A stretch of DNA of 64,000 nucleotides from Xenorhabdus bovienii SS-2004 (GCF_000027225.1 NC_013892.1:1736001-1800000), one strand, 5' to 3'. Counted from the stretch's first letter, positions 1 to 8,825 are shown. Program-made: numbers and translations. The notes: generated from the sequence alone by a model not told the origin.

Positions 1-995
1 TTATCCGTAAAAGACATCACTGACTGAATGGCATGGCCGCAGGAAATGGGAGAGCGGGTTGTGGAACCAAACTTCACCTGTGCGCCTTCCTGCTCCAGCC
101 GTTCAGCCAGCAAAAATGGCTGCCAGACAAACTCACTGGAACCCAGCACCAGCACTTTTTCACCCGCTTTAGCATGAATTTCGGTGCCGATATCACACTG
201 AATGTCATCCAATCCGAGCCGTCCCCAACTCTGCTTACCAATAATGCCGGCATCTCCCCGCGCCGTGACATTGACTTGCGGCATGACGGGGATCGGGGCG
301 GAAATATCTGCATCCCAATGCCAGTTTCCCTCGATCAGAGCAACCGTAGAGACTGGCAGAGGACAACGTTCTATAACAGATTTGCCACTCCAATCTGTTA
401 ACGTCACGGTGACGATATGTTCAATCTGATTAAGGCCGGCATGACTCAGTGCATTGAGTAAATTAAGGAAAGTATTTCCCGTGGTCGCTTCATCATCGAT
501 CAGAACAAGGGTACGGGCATTAACCACCCGTTGGCGCAATCTGTTTTCTTCCGGCCAGTAAATCAGATGATCCGTGGCATGACTGTGATTTTCTTTAAAT
601 TCACACAGCAGGTCACCCTCAACGGGATGACGTGTCGACGTCAAAAATACCGGAGCTTCAGCCTGTTTCCGGGTTTCTTGAAAAACCCCGGCTGCCAGCC
701 CAACTGCCGTTTCAGCCATACCGATATACAGCACAGGGCCGGGAATGTGGGTCGGAAATTGTTCAGATAACTGCCGGTAAACCGAGCGCATGATCGATGG
801 ACTGACCGGAATGTGGCGTCCCAATACCTTGCTGACAAATAAAAATGCCCTTTTGGGGTTACGGCGTTCAGCAATATCAAACAGGGTTTCCAGAGATGCG
901 GTGCCACGGGCTGCCGTTACAGTCAACGTCCCGCTGTTCAACTTCCATTTGGAAATCTGGCCTTGATAACTCTGCGTATCATTAAATGCTGTCAT
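1..995 (-). CDS. Phosphoribosyltransferase (PRTase + TRSP type) of a ter-associated module, 3' end cut off
   Basis: The reading frame opens with ATG at 995 and stays open to the window edge (about 331 codons), so the C-terminus is missing. A PRPP-binding loop of type I phosphoribosyltransferases is visible around residue 165 (TLVLIDDEATTGNT: hydrophobic strand, two acidic residues, then TTGNT). The C-terminal part fits the TRSP domain found with such PRTases. Known from this family: PRTase-TRSP genes lie beside ter operons with ATP-grasp and HAD genes, in a predicted nucleoside-like biosynthetic module. Here the gene is divergent from terZ across a 420-bp spacer. The link to the ter system is inferred from this position. 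The rest of the module, if present, lies to the left. Substrate is unknown. Confidence 0.8.
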   Translation of the reverse strand, partial: MTAFNDTQSYQGQISKWKLNSGTLTVTAARGTASLETLFDIAERRNPKRAFLFVSKVLGRHIPVSPSIMRSVYRQLSEQFPTHIPGPVLYIGMAETAVGLAAGVFQETRKQAEAPVFLTSTRHPVEGDLLCEFKENHSHATDHLIYWPEENRLRQRVVNARTLVLIDDEATTGNTFLNLLNALSHAGLNQIEHIVTVTLTDWSGKSVIERCPLPVSTVALIEGNWHWDADISAPIPVMPQVNVTARGDAGIIGKQSWGRLGLDDIQCDIGTEIHAKAGEKVLVLGSSEFVWQPFLLAERLEQEGAQVKFGSTTRSPISCGHAIQSVMSFTD

Positions 996-1414
996 AGGGA
1001 GCCTTTTAAAAAATTTCTACCCGTCTGAGATGACTGATGGGAAACAATAACGATCCTTTCATCAACCTAATTTTATTATTCATTCGGAAGCAATGATTGA
1101 ACTGTCGCTGGTCAAAATGGTCACTTTCAATAATTTTTCCAGCTCAGGCGAAATATGCGCCGCAGTCTAGAACTGGGGGGAAGTACGTGTCAATCATAAT
1201 ATGATTTTTTATCACAAAATTTGTTTGACTTTTGGTCTTGGAAAAGAAATCATAAAAAAAGAAATCAGATTGTTTTCTATCATAGACTTAACAACAATAT
1301 TTACTGATTGCAGGAATCATAATATGACAGAATTTAGCCACATTTTTGTCATATTATGATTTTTTCCATAAGTAGAATTATCACGATTCACCGACAAAAA
1401 AAGAGGTGTTATTA
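996..1414. promoter_or_regulatory. Divergent regulatory spacer with three operator-like near-palindromes
   Basis: No gene is visible between the phosphoribosyltransferase and terZ. The spacer holds three copies of an 11-mer near-palindrome: TCATAATATGA at 1194-1204 and 1317-1327, and its complement TCATATTATGA at 1349-1359. Copies two and three are arms of a perfect 15-bp inverted repeat (1315-1329 and 1347-1361), with centres 32 bp apart, about three helical turns. This fits binding by a dimeric or tetrameric regulator. No regulator gene is in the window, and promoters were not identified with certainty. AAGAGG at 1401-1406 is the ribosome site of terZ. Confidence 0.6.
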
Positions 1415-2002
1415 ATGATTTCGTTAAGCAAAAATCAGTCAATTTCGCTCGCCAAGCAGAGCGCTTCACTGGCTAAAGTTGATTTTGGTCTAGGGTGGGA
1501 TCCTGTCTCCAAGAACAAAGGCTTTCTGTCTCGTATGTTCGGCGGTGGCAATGACGAAATTGATCTGGATGCCAGCTGCATACTGCTCGATAACGCTGGC
1601 AAGACTATCGACACAGTGTGGTTTGGTCAACTGGACTCACTATGTGGTTCCGTGGCACACAGTGGCGATAACAGAACCGGTGAAGGCAGCGGCGATGATG
1701 AAACCATCAGTGTCGATCTGATCAAACTGCCTGCCAGTGTCGAATATCTCGTTTTTACCGTTAACAGTTTCCGTGGTCAAACCTTTAATGATGTTGAAAA
1801 TGCCTTCTGCCGTGTCGTTGACCAAAGCGGCAAAGAGCTGGCTCGCTACCAATTGGATGAGCAGGGCGCCCACACCGGCATTATCATCTCTTCCCTGCGC
1901 CGCAATAGGGGTCAATGGGATTTCACGGCACATGGTGCCGCTTGTCGCGGGCGTACTATTGACGATATGTATCCCCAAATCGTTGAGACGGTGGTGCGCT
2001 AA
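1415..2002 (+). CDS. terZ: Tellurite resistance/stress protein TerZ
   Basis: TerD-family protein of 195 residues. The family signatures are present: FGLGWDP near the start, DLDASC for calcium binding, and the acidic loop [14 protein letters not shown] near residue 90. The length matches enterobacterial TerZ (about 193). ATG at 1415 was chosen over an in-frame GTG at 1406 because AAGAGG ends 8 bases before it and the protein then starts MISLSKNQ like known TerZ. It is first in terZABCDE, and its stop overlaps the terA start by one base, indicating translational coupling. TerD-family proteins bind calcium. The operon confers tellurite, phage and colicin tolerance in other enterics; the mechanism is not settled. 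Confidence 0.95.
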   Translation: MISLSKNQSISLAKQSASLAKVDFGLGWDPVSKNKGFLSRMFGGGNDEIDLDASCILLDNAGKTIDTVWFGQLDSLCGSVAHSGDNRTGEGSGDDETISVDLIKLPASVEYLVFTVNSFRGQTFNDVENAFCRVVDQSGKELARYQLDEQGAHTGIIISSLRRNRGQWDFTAHGAACRGRTIDDMYPQIVETVVR

Positions 2003-3168
2003 TGAACCTGACCCCCGGGGGAAATGCCCCCGTATCCAACCAGACTCTTACGGTGAGAGTACTTTCAGGCACGGCCGTGGATGTATCCGCCTTCCGCCTG
2101 TACGCCGATGGCAAAGTTCAGGGCGATCCCGACATGGTGTTTTATGGCCAGCCGGTCAATGATGACAACACCATCCGTCAGGCAGGGGGGAACGTTAATA
2201 CCTCGTTCTTTGTTAACCTGCCTACCCTGCGTCACGATGTCCAAAAAGTGGCGTTTACAGTGACCTGCGACGGCAACCAGACCATTTCCAGCCTGCGGAC
2301 TCTTTCTATTCAGGTAGAACTGAACGGAAGCATCGTTCTGCAGGGCAGTGTTGACGTTCAGGGTCGGACAGAATCCGCTTTGATCCTCGGTGAATTATAT
2401 CGCCGCAACAATGAATGGAAATTCCGCTTTATTGCTCAGGGTTTTAATGGTGGCCTTAAACCACTGGCGGAGCATTTTGGTGTGAATATCGTTGATGATG
2501 CGCCAGCTAAAACGCCTGTACCACCCCCTGCTCCCACTCCAGCACCAAATAGCGTCAATTTAAGCAAGGTTTCGCTCACCAAAGAAAAACCGGCGATTAG
2601 CCTGAGCAAACGTGACAATTTCGGTGAAATTCGCGTCAACCTGAACTGGAATCAGGCTGCTTCTCCGGCAAAAAAAGGGGTATTGCAGGGCATATTCAGC
2701 GCCAACAAAGGCGTGGATCTGGATCTCGGCGCATTCATTCGGCTGCATGACGGAGAACGTTATGTCGTGCAGGCGATAGGCAAAAGCTTTGGGGATTATC
2801 ATCGGGAACCCTACGTAAAATTGCAGGGTGATGATCGAACTGGTGCCGTCCGTGATGGTGAATGGCTCCACATTAATGGGCTCGAATGGAAAAACATCAG
2901 TGAAGTGTTAGTTTATGCCTTGATCTATGAAGGCGTTCCCAGTTGGGACAATACAGACGGCGTGGTCACAATTCATATCAGTGGCCAAGCCCCTATCGAA
3001 ACCCGCATGACGGAAGGCAATAACCAGAAACGTATGTGTGCGGTCGGCCGCCTTGTCAATGAAAACGGTGCAATCAAAGTAGAACGTATCAATCAGTACT
3101 TCAGCGGGCATAAGGAGATGGACCGAGCATTCGGCTGGGGCTTTCGCTGGGTCGCAGGCAGTAAATAA
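2002..3168 (+). CDS. terA: Tellurite resistance protein TerA
   Basis: 388 residues, close to the usual 385. Two TerD-like beta-rich halves (roughly 1-160 and 185-388) are joined by a proline-rich linker near 168-182 (PVPPPAPTPAP). The second half repeats the SLSKVSLTKEKPAISL style of strand seen at the starts of TerZ, TerD and TerE. The acidic calcium loop is degenerate in both halves compared with TerD, as is usual for TerA. The start codon overlaps the terZ stop. It is presumed to act with the other Ter proteins in a membrane-associated complex with TerC; the biochemical role is not established. Confidence 0.93.
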   Translation: MNLTPGGNAPVSNQTLTVRVLSGTAVDVSAFRLYADGKVQGDPDMVFYGQPVNDDNTIRQAGGNVNTSFFVNLPTLRHDVQKVAFTVTCDGNQTISSLRTLSIQVELNGSIVLQGSVDVQGRTESALILGELYRRNNEWKFRFIAQGFNGGLKPLAEHFGVNIVDDAPAKTPVPPPAPTPAPNSVNLSKVSLTKEKPAISLSKRDNFGEIRVNLNWNQAASPAKKGVLQGIFSANKGVDLDLGAFIRLHDGERYVVQAIGKSFGDYHREPYVKLQGDDRTGAVRDGEWLHINGLEWKNISEVLVYALIYEGVPSWDNTDGVVTIHISGQAPIETRMTEGNNQKRMCAVGRLVNENGAIKVERINQYFSGHKEMDRAFGWGFRWVAGSK

Positions 3169-3199
3169 TCCTTCACATTTTAGACAATCGGAGAGAACT

Positions 3200-3655
3200 A
3201 TGTCCTTTTTAAACAAAATCAAGACGGCTTTCAGCGCGGGCCGTGAAGAGCTGACCAATCAGGTCGGCCGCTTCAAGAACCGCAAGTTCATGGAAGGCAC
3301 CGTAGCCGTGTGCGCACACATTGCGATGGCAAGTAACGGCGTCAGCTCAGAAGAAAAACAGAAAATGGTAGGGTTCATCAAAAACTCCCCTGAACTGAAA
3401 GTCTTCGATACCACTGAAATTATTGAATTCTTCAACAAACTGGTCAGCAGCTATGAATTTGATGCTGACATTGGCAAAGGTGAAGCCATGAAATTCATCA
3501 TGATTCTGAAACCGCAGCCGGAAGCGGCACAGCTTGCCTTGCGCGTAGGTATTGCCGTCGCCAAAAGTGACGGCGATTTTGATAACGACGAAAAAACGGC
3601 TGCCCGTGAAATTTGTACAACTCTGGGCTTTACACCCGCAGATTTCGAACTGTAA
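3200..3655 (+). CDS. terB: Tellurite resistance protein TerB
   Basis: 151 residues, the same as enterobacterial TerB. It is an all-helical acidic protein with the TerB motif pattern: VCAHIAMASNGVSSEEKQ near residue 37 and VAKSDGDFDNDEKTAAREI near 120, two helix-loop-helix halves carrying acidic metal-binding positions. A good ribosome site (GGAGAG) precedes ATG at 3200. It lies 31 bp after terA. TerB-like domains bind divalent metals and are thought to link cytosolic Ter proteins to the membrane protein TerC. Confidence 0.95.
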   Translation: MSFLNKIKTAFSAGREELTNQVGRFKNRKFMEGTVAVCAHIAMASNGVSSEEKQKMVGFIKNSPELKVFDTTEIIEFFNKLVSSYEFDADIGKGEAMKFIMILKPQPEAAQLALRVGIAVAKSDGDFDNDEKTAAREICTTLGFTPADFEL

Positions 3656-3683
3656 TCGCAGATAACTTTAAGAGGCTCACTTC

Positions 3684-4715
3684 ATGGTATCCACGCACAT
3701 AGGTTTTCCGATGGAAACCGTTGCTGTATTCATTATTCTGTCGGTTGGCGCGCTCTTTATCGACCTCTTTATGCATCGTCATGATAAGCCGATTTCGCTG
3801 CGCAGCGCTGCCCTCTGGTCCATTTTCTGGATCGCTATTGCCTTTGTTTTCGCCGGATTCCTGTTTGTTCATCACGGTGCTGAAACCGCGAGCCTGTTTG
3901 TTACCGGTTATGCACTGGAAAAAGTGCTGTCTGTCGATAATCTGTTTGTCATCATGGCGATTTTCTCCTGGTTCGCCGTTCCTGATCGCTACCGCCATCG
4001 TGTCCTTTACTGGGGCATTATCGGTGCAATCGTCTTCCGTGGCATCTTTGTCGCTATCGGGACAAGCCTGCTGACGCTCGGCCCTTGGGTCGAAATGGTT
4101 TTTGCCGTTATCGTGGGCTGGACTGCGGTTATGATGCTGAAAAGCGGTGATGACGGTGATGAAATCGAGGATTATTCACAGCACCTTGCCTACCGTCTGA
4201 TAAAACGCTTTTTCCCTATCTGGCCCAAACTGCGCGGCCACGCTTTCATGTTGAATCAAAAGGAAGTGAATGCCGAACTCACCAAACCGGAAAACGCAGA
4301 TGTAAAAGTGGGTCGTACGGGCAAAGCGGCGCTTTACGCCACACCACTGATGTTATGTCTGGCGGTAGTGGAACTGTCCGATGTGATGTTTGCCTTTGAC
4401 TCTGTACCTGCGGTTATTGCTGTCAGTCGGGAACCTTTAATCGTTTACAGTGCCATGATGTTTGCTATCTTAGGCCTGCGTACACTTTACTTCGTGCTTG
4501 AAGCACTGAAAAAGTATCTGGTTCACTTGGAAAAAGCGGTTATCGTCCTGCTGTTCTTTATTGCCATCAAACTCGGCCTGAACGCATCTGAACATATGTT
4601 CCACCACGGTTATTCAATTTCGGCGACAACCAGCTTGTTCGTGGTGATTGGAGTACTGACTGTCGGTATTATTGTCAGCCTGCTGTTTCCCCAAAAAGAA
4701 GAAAATGAAAGTTAA
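3684..4715 (+). CDS. terC: Integral membrane protein TerC
   Basis: 343 residues (known TerC about 346) with roughly nine hydrophobic segments. Family motifs with conserved acidic residues lie inside membrane segments: EKVLSVDNLFVIMAIF near residue 85 and VELSDVMFAFDSVPAV near 225. These acidic intramembrane sites suggest metal or proton handling; TerC relatives are linked to manganese export and to metalation of exoenzymes. A hydrophilic loop of about 60 residues (around 150-210) separates the two halves. It is fourth in the ter operon, 28 bp after terB. Confidence 0.95.
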   Translation: MVSTHIGFPMETVAVFIILSVGALFIDLFMHRHDKPISLRSAALWSIFWIAIAFVFAGFLFVHHGAETASLFVTGYALEKVLSVDNLFVIMAIFSWFAVPDRYRHRVLYWGIIGAIVFRGIFVAIGTSLLTLGPWVEMVFAVIVGWTAVMMLKSGDDGDEIEDYSQHLAYRLIKRFFPIWPKLRGHAFMLNQKEVNAELTKPENADVKVGRTGKAALYATPLMLCLAVVELSDVMFAFDSVPAVIAVSREPLIVYSAMMFAILGLRTLYFVLEALKKYLVHLEKAVIVLLFFIAIKLGLNASEHMFHHGYSISATTSLFVVIGVLTVGIIVSLLFPQKEENES

Positions 4716-4747
4716 ATCCTGCAATTAAAATTAATACGATCAATCAA

Positions 4748-4806
4748 TATACCCAAATAGATTTCAAGCTGCCGCCCACAAAGCAGCAACTTAAAAAATA
4801 AGGGTA
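4748..4806. repeat. Imperfect palindromic intergenic repeat between terC and terD
   Basis: The 118-bp terC-terD gap contains an imperfect inverted repeat. The left arm begins TACCCAAATAGATTTCAAGC and ends in CTGC; the right arm starts GCAGCAACTT and ends AGGGTA. It resembles the short dispersed palindromes common between genes in Xenorhabdus, Photorhabdus and Serratia. That identity is from memory. In the transcript it would form a long hairpin that could modulate the terABC versus terDE ratio. Confidence 0.5.
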
Positions 4807-4833
4807 TGCGACTTAATAAGTGAGGAAATAATA

Positions 4834-5412
4834 ATGGGTGTATCTCTTTCTAAAGGCGGTAACGTTTCTCTGAGCAAAGAAGCGCCAACAATGAAAAATG
4901 TTCTGATCGGTCTTGGCTGGGATGCCCGTGCCACCGATGGACAAGATTTTGACCTTGATGCTTCTGCATTTCTGCTGTCAGCAAACGGCAAAGTACGTGG
5001 TGATGCCGATTTCATTTTCTACAATAACCTGAAATCTGCTGATGGTTCCATCATGCACACTGGCGACAACCGTACCGGTGAGGGAGATGGCGATGATGAA
5101 TCACTGAAAATCAAACTGGATCAGGTTCCGGCCGATGTGGAAAAAGTGGTGTTTGTTGTGACTATCCATGACGCACAAACCCGTCATCAGAGCTTCGGAC
5201 AAGTTTCCGGTGCCTTCATCCGATTGGTTAACGATGATACTCAGGTTGAAGTTGCCCGCTACGACCTGACTGAAGATGCTTCAACGGAAACGGCCATGCT
5301 GTTCGGTGAACTGTATCGCCACAATACAGAGTGGAAATTCCGTGCAGTTGGTCAAGGTTATGCGGGTGGTCTGGCATCTGTTTGCGCTCAGTACGGCATT
5401 AACGCTTCCTGA
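4834..5412 (+). CDS. terD: Tellurium resistance protein TerD
   Basis: 192 residues, identical in length to known TerD. It starts [17 protein letters not shown] and carries the family signatures [16 protein letters not shown] and [15 protein letters not shown], whose acidic side chains bind two calcium ions in studied homologues. ATG at 4834 is preceded by GAGGA. It is nearly a paralogue of the next gene, terE; both share the C-terminal block [17 protein letters not shown]. Spacing to terC (118 bp with a palindromic repeat) leaves room for an internal promoter or processing site. Confidence 0.96.
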   Translation: MGVSLSKGGNVSLSKEAPTMKNVLIGLGWDARATDGQDFDLDASAFLLSANGKVRGDADFIFYNNLKSADGSIMHTGDNRTGEGDGDDESLKIKLDQVPADVEKVVFVVTIHDAQTRHQSFGQVSGAFIRLVNDDTQVEVARYDLTEDASTETAMLFGELYRHNTEWKFRAVGQGYAGGLASVCAQYGINAS

Positions 5413-5437
5413 TCATTCAGCTATCACTTAATTCATG

Positions 5438-5461
5438 ATCGGGCAGGTGTGCCTGCCCGAT
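5438..5461 (+). promoter_or_regulatory. Perfect 10-bp hairpin between terD and terE
   Basis: ATCGGGCAGG, loop TGTG, CCTGCCCGAT form a perfect stem 26 bases after the terD stop. The next bases (ACTTTAAAAT) are not a U-tract, so this looks more like an RNA-stabilising or attenuating hairpin inside the operon than a full terminator. It would protect terD mRNA from 3' exonucleases. Confidence 0.6.
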
Positions 5462-5489
5462 ACTTTAAAATACTATTTGGAGAGTAAAA

Positions 5490-6065
5490 ATGGGTGTATC
5501 TCTGGTTAAAGGCGGCAATGTATCACTGACAAAAGAAGCCCCTGCGATGAATATTGCGCTGGTGGGTCTTGGCTGGGATATGCGTGCCACTGACGGAGCG
5601 GCATTCGATCTTGATGCCTCAGTTTTCATGGTTGGGGAAGATGGCAAAGTTCTGTCAGACGGCCACTTTGTCTTCTTCAACAATAAAGTCAGCCCTTGTG
5701 GCTCAGTCAACCATCAAGGGGATAACCGTACGGGTGAAGGCGCCGGCGATGACGAACAGATTAAAATCGATCTGGCGAAAGTGCCTGCTGACGTGAAAAA
5801 AATGGTGTTTGCAGTCACTATTTATGACGCAGACAACAACAAACAGAATTTCGGTATGGTAAGCAACAGCTTTATCCGCGTAGTCAACAACGACAACGAT
5901 CAGGAAATTGCCCGTTTCGACCTGTCTGAAGATGCGTCAACGGAAACAGCCATGATTTTCGGTGAACTGTATCGCCACAATACAGAGTGGAAATTCAAAG
6001 CCGTAGGCCAGGGTTTTGCCGGAGGCCTCTCTGCCCTTGCTATTCAGCACGGCATAACCATTTAA
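5490..6065 (+). CDS. terE: Tellurium resistance protein TerE
   Basis: 191 residues, the standard TerE length. TerD-family signatures are intact: [16 protein letters not shown] and [14 protein letters not shown], with acidic calcium-binding loops. GGAGAG lies 7 bases before ATG at 5490. It is the last gene of terZABCDE and is followed within 20 bases by a strong terminator. No terF (VWA domain) follows, so this is the minimal ZABCDE arrangement. Confidence 0.96.
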   Translation: MGVSLVKGGNVSLTKEAPAMNIALVGLGWDMRATDGAAFDLDASVFMVGEDGKVLSDGHFVFFNNKVSPCGSVNHQGDNRTGEGAGDDEQIKIDLAKVPADVKKMVFAVTIYDADNNKQNFGMVSNSFIRVVNNDNDQEIARFDLSEDASTETAMIFGELYRHNTEWKFKAVGQGFAGGLSALAIQHGITI

Positions 6066-6083
6066 TGTAGTTCCACTATGATT

Positions 6084-6119
6084 AAAAAACCCTGCTTGGT
6101 AATATCGGCGGGGTTTTTT
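6084..6119 (+). terminator. Intrinsic terminator of the ter operon
   Basis: AAAAAACCCTGC and GCGGGGTTTTTT form a GC-rich stem with an A-run and T-run on the two sides, 18 bases after the terE stop. It can act in both directions, so it also shields the ter operon from the leftward recombinase gene that ends at 6162. Confidence 0.9.
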
Positions 6120-6161
6120 AGCAAGTTATTACTGATAAACATGATTATTCAAAGGCAATGT

Positions 6162-6794
6162 TCAGGACAACTCTGAACCAGAAAATTCATCGGCAGTTAA
6201 CAGCTTGGTACTAAATATCACCCTTCTTCTCTTCCCTCTTGCTCTCCAAATTCCATCAAAGCGACCTGCGTTACTCGCGGTATATATGACTGTATGACGA
6301 ATATTGCGATGGCCTAAATAATCTTGAATCAATCGTGTATCGACACCATTATCTGCTAGTGCATAACCACACGAATGACGCAACATGTGAGGATTCGCGC
6401 AAATCGCAATTTCTGCCTTGATACTTGTATTTCTAATAATTTTATAGAATTGCTGACGTGATAACGGCTCCCCGGTTCGGGAAATAAAAAGCCATTCACT
6501 CTTACCAAATTTTTCAAGTTTCTTTCTAATTGTCATCCATTTACGTATTAGTTGAATTTCTCTGGCAATCATGGGATGGATAGTAGAAAAGCCATTTTTC
6601 AAACGGTTAACACTCAAACTACGGTCACGTAGATCCACATCAGACATTCGAAGCCTCAAAAGCTCAGAAACTCGAAAACCGTGAATGAAACCCATAAAAA
6701 ACATGCAGATATTACGCTCTGCATTTGGCCCTTTTTCCAATTCAGCTAATAGCTGTTCAATTTCAGAATGGGTTAAATATTTACGTTTTAGCAT
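6162..6794 (-). CDS. FimB/FimE/MrpI-type tyrosine recombinase (DNA invertase)
   Basis: 210 residues, the size of fimbrial-switch recombinases, which lack the arm-binding domain of phage integrases. All catalytic residues are visible: R41 (GFRVSELLRLR), H136 and R139 (PHMLRHSCGYALA), H162 (LGHRNIRHT) and nucleophile Y171 (VIYTASNAGRF). Such enzymes flip a promoter segment bounded by short inverted repeats, usually beside a fimbrial operon. No fimbrial gene or convincing invertible segment was found next to it. It is followed by the ter terminator on the other strand. It may act on a distant site or be an orphan left by a deletion. Confidence 0.9.
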   Translation of the reverse strand: MLKRKYLTHSEIEQLLAELEKGPNAERNICMFFMGFIHGFRVSELLRLRMSDVDLRDRSLSVNRLKNGFSTIHPMIAREIQLIRKWMTIRKKLEKFGKSEWLFISRTGEPLSRQQFYKIIRNTSIKAEIAICANPHMLRHSCGYALADNGVDTRLIQDYLGHRNIRHTVIYTASNAGRFDGIWRARGKRRRVIFSTKLLTADEFSGSELS

Positions 6795-7470
6795 TATATA
6801 TTATTCTTTTTGATAGGTAGTTAATTATTTTTCTTATAAATTAAAGCATTCATAAAACAACACATTTCAGTTAAAAGAATCATTTTAAATAATAATTTCC
6901 TTTGTGAAATATATTCATAAAGTATAATTATCAACATAAGCACCAATAATAAATAGTCAACCGAGTAATTATTTTTATATAAATAAAAAACCATAATAAC
7001 ATTCCCATAATAGAACATATGAAAAATTGATAACAAAATTAAATCTCATACAATTAACTTAATTTTCATTGTCAGATTACAAGGAAAAATATCGAGAAGA
7101 TATATTCCTATACTTGAATAATGCGATAAATAAAATATACGATCAATAGATTTAAATTATCCATTGATATTCAGAGACTATCAAATCACCCTTTTAAAAA
7201 TATAAGAATGGTATTTTTCTAATAAAAAAGACATATAAAATCCACAAAATAGGCTCAATACAGAGAAAATGATATTAAAGAAGCTATATTTAATTACATT
7301 TATATTACAACTTTATTTCATATATATGACAATATTATTACAGCGAAAAAAATAATAACAGCAGACTACATTTAGCCAGCATTCTGAGTTGTATTTCCAA
7401 GACATCAAATAAAGCTATCGCTTTCTGATTATTTATCGTTATCAATCGGTTTTAATCTCGATACGAAATG
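6795..7470. other. AT-rich spacer with no convincing gene
   Basis: Very AT-rich sequence between the recombinase and the first IS1 relic. A leftward frame at 6821-7036 would encode a hydrophobic 71-residue peptide, but it needs a TTG start, has no clear ribosome site and has the composition expected of AT-rich noncoding DNA. Nothing else coding is supported. Confidence 0.5.
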
Positions 7471-7943
7471 GGTCATGACTCCAATTTATTGATCGTGATG
7501 AATGTTCAGATAATACCCTATAATTCTGCCATGCATTTCTATGGATTTTGAAAAAGACAATGTCTTGCGAGTCAGTCTTGCCAAATGCTGTCGAAGATGG
7601 CGCATTAATGTCTTTTTTGTTCTGGGACCAAAAACATGGGCGATCACTTTTCGTCTTATCCTGTCGTCGGCATAAAAAAGCCAACGAGGCGGCTTCTTTG
7701 ACTTTACGTACGACCATTGTTCATCCCTTTCACAGCAGACAATCACTTCGGTGACGGGTTTAATGGCTTCTTTACCGATTTGGGTTTGAGTTTTTTAAAT
7801 GACGAATGACCAGAACGTGAGCGCCCGTTGCGATAGATCCCTTTAACTGAACAACAAGAGGGGCAAGTCACATCAATCTTTGCCATTTGAATGTTCTCCA
7901 AATAGGCAGACTATACATAATTCAATAAATTGATGTCACGACC
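7471..7943 (-). mobile_element. IS1-family element, deleted copy A
   Basis: 473 bp bounded by IS1-like inverted ends: GGTCATGACTCCAATTTATT at the left and, as reverse complement, GGTCGTGACATCAATTTATT at the right. It is nearly identical to copy B (9089-9697) but lacks the 135 bp matching 9217-9351 of that copy and one further base near 7773. These two lesions account exactly for the 136-bp length difference. No target duplication is recognisable around it. Confidence 0.85.
7486..7886 (-). pseudogene. IS1-family transposase remnant
   Basis: The remnant of the transposase of copy A carries two lesions. A one-base deletion (TTCTTTACC here, TTCTGTTACC in copy B) breaks the frame after about 35 codons. 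An in-frame 45-codon deletion joins TLMR directly to HLRQHL, removing the MTDSW segment with a catalytic aspartate and the [10 protein letters not shown] block. It cannot encode an active transposase. Confidence 0.88.
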
Positions 7944-8135
7944 TATTTTTGATTTATATATGGATGAAAAGGGAGTATAAGTAAAATAAGATATCTTCCA
8001 GACTGAGTAGTGAATACGCCAGGCAAGATTATAAATCAATTAAATATATCTAATTTATTAAACAGTAAGGAATGTAAATTAAACTTTTCTATACCGCAAA
8101 GAAATATTAATTATATTTATATGGAGAAAAAAGCG

Positions 8136-8825
8136 ATGTTCAGATCAAAATCTTTTATTAATCGATCCTTGTCATTTAATTCGTTGCCTCTCTCTCAATC
8201 CACTTCGAATATTGAAAAAACTGTTTACAGTGTCAATACGTTGATCACAGTAAAAAAAGTTAGTGCAGAAGAAGCAGTTAAAGCAATTGATATAATATTA
8301 ACAAAAAACATGATGGAGGAATGGAGTTTTTGTGATTTTCATGACCAGCTTGATGTTCAACATGATGTTAACCAGAAAAAATGGAGAGAAAGATATATGA
8401 ATTCACATCATATTTTTCATAATATAAAGGATCATGCTGAAGATTATATGAAAAAAGCCAAATCAAACGATGATAGATTATTTTTTATTGTTTATTTTGG
8501 TAGTGTTCCCATAGGGGGACTACAATTGAGTCTTAAAAACTTATCTGAGTCTAATTTAATTTTTCCTAAATTACCTGAAGTCGAGTATATAGTAACCCAT
8601 TGTGGTATTAGAAATTGTGGTATTATTCTAATGGAACAAGCAGTAAACGAATCCCAACAGTTAAATATGGGTGGAAAACTAATGCTTTATCCATTGCCAG
8701 ACGCTGTGCCAGCATATTTGAAAATGGGTTTTACGAAACAGAATGGAACATATTTGTATCTTGACCCAAGTGAAAGTAGTGTATGGCACATTGTAAATGG
8801 TTGTTATAAATATAAAAAATGTTAA
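8136..8825 (+). CDS. GNAT-like acetyltransferase-fold protein carried between two IS1 relics
   Basis: 229 residues from ATG 8136, chosen because GGAG at 8123-8126 sits 9 bases upstream. In-frame starts exist at 8121 and at a GTG at 8010. The N-terminus (about 50 residues) is serine- and asparagine-rich and looks unstructured. The rest suggests a GNAT fold: a core strand FFIVYFGSVPIGGLQL, then GIRNCGIILMEQAVNES, which fits an acetyl-CoA-binding loop and helix, and a final AVPAYLKMGFTKQNG resembling the GNAT C-terminal pattern. Codon use is much more AT-rich than in neighbouring core genes, pointing to recent transfer. Family membership is inferred from motif layout. A secreted-effector role is possible given the N-terminus, but nothing here proves it. 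Confidence 0.55.
   Translation: MFRSKSFINRSLSFNSLPLSQSTSNIEKTVYSVNTLITVKKVSAEEAVKAIDIILTKNMMEEWSFCDFHDQLDVQHDVNQKKWRERYMNSHHIFHNIKDHAEDYMKKAKSNDDRLFFIVYFGSVPIGGLQLSLKNLSESNLIFPKLPEVEYIVTHCGIRNCGIILMEQAVNESQQLNMGGKLMLYPLPDAVPAYLKMGFTKQNGTYLYLDPSESSVWHIVNGCYKYKKC

Noticed and set aside
6821..7036. Hydrophobic 71-residue leftward frame in the AT-rich spacer
   Set aside because: It needs a TTG start, lacks a ribosome site and reflects AT-rich composition. Too weak to list as a gene.
7461..7953. Target-site duplications around IS1 copy A (and 9079-9707 around copy B)
   Set aside because: The flanking 8-10 bases do not match on the two sides of either copy, nor across the outer ends of the pair.
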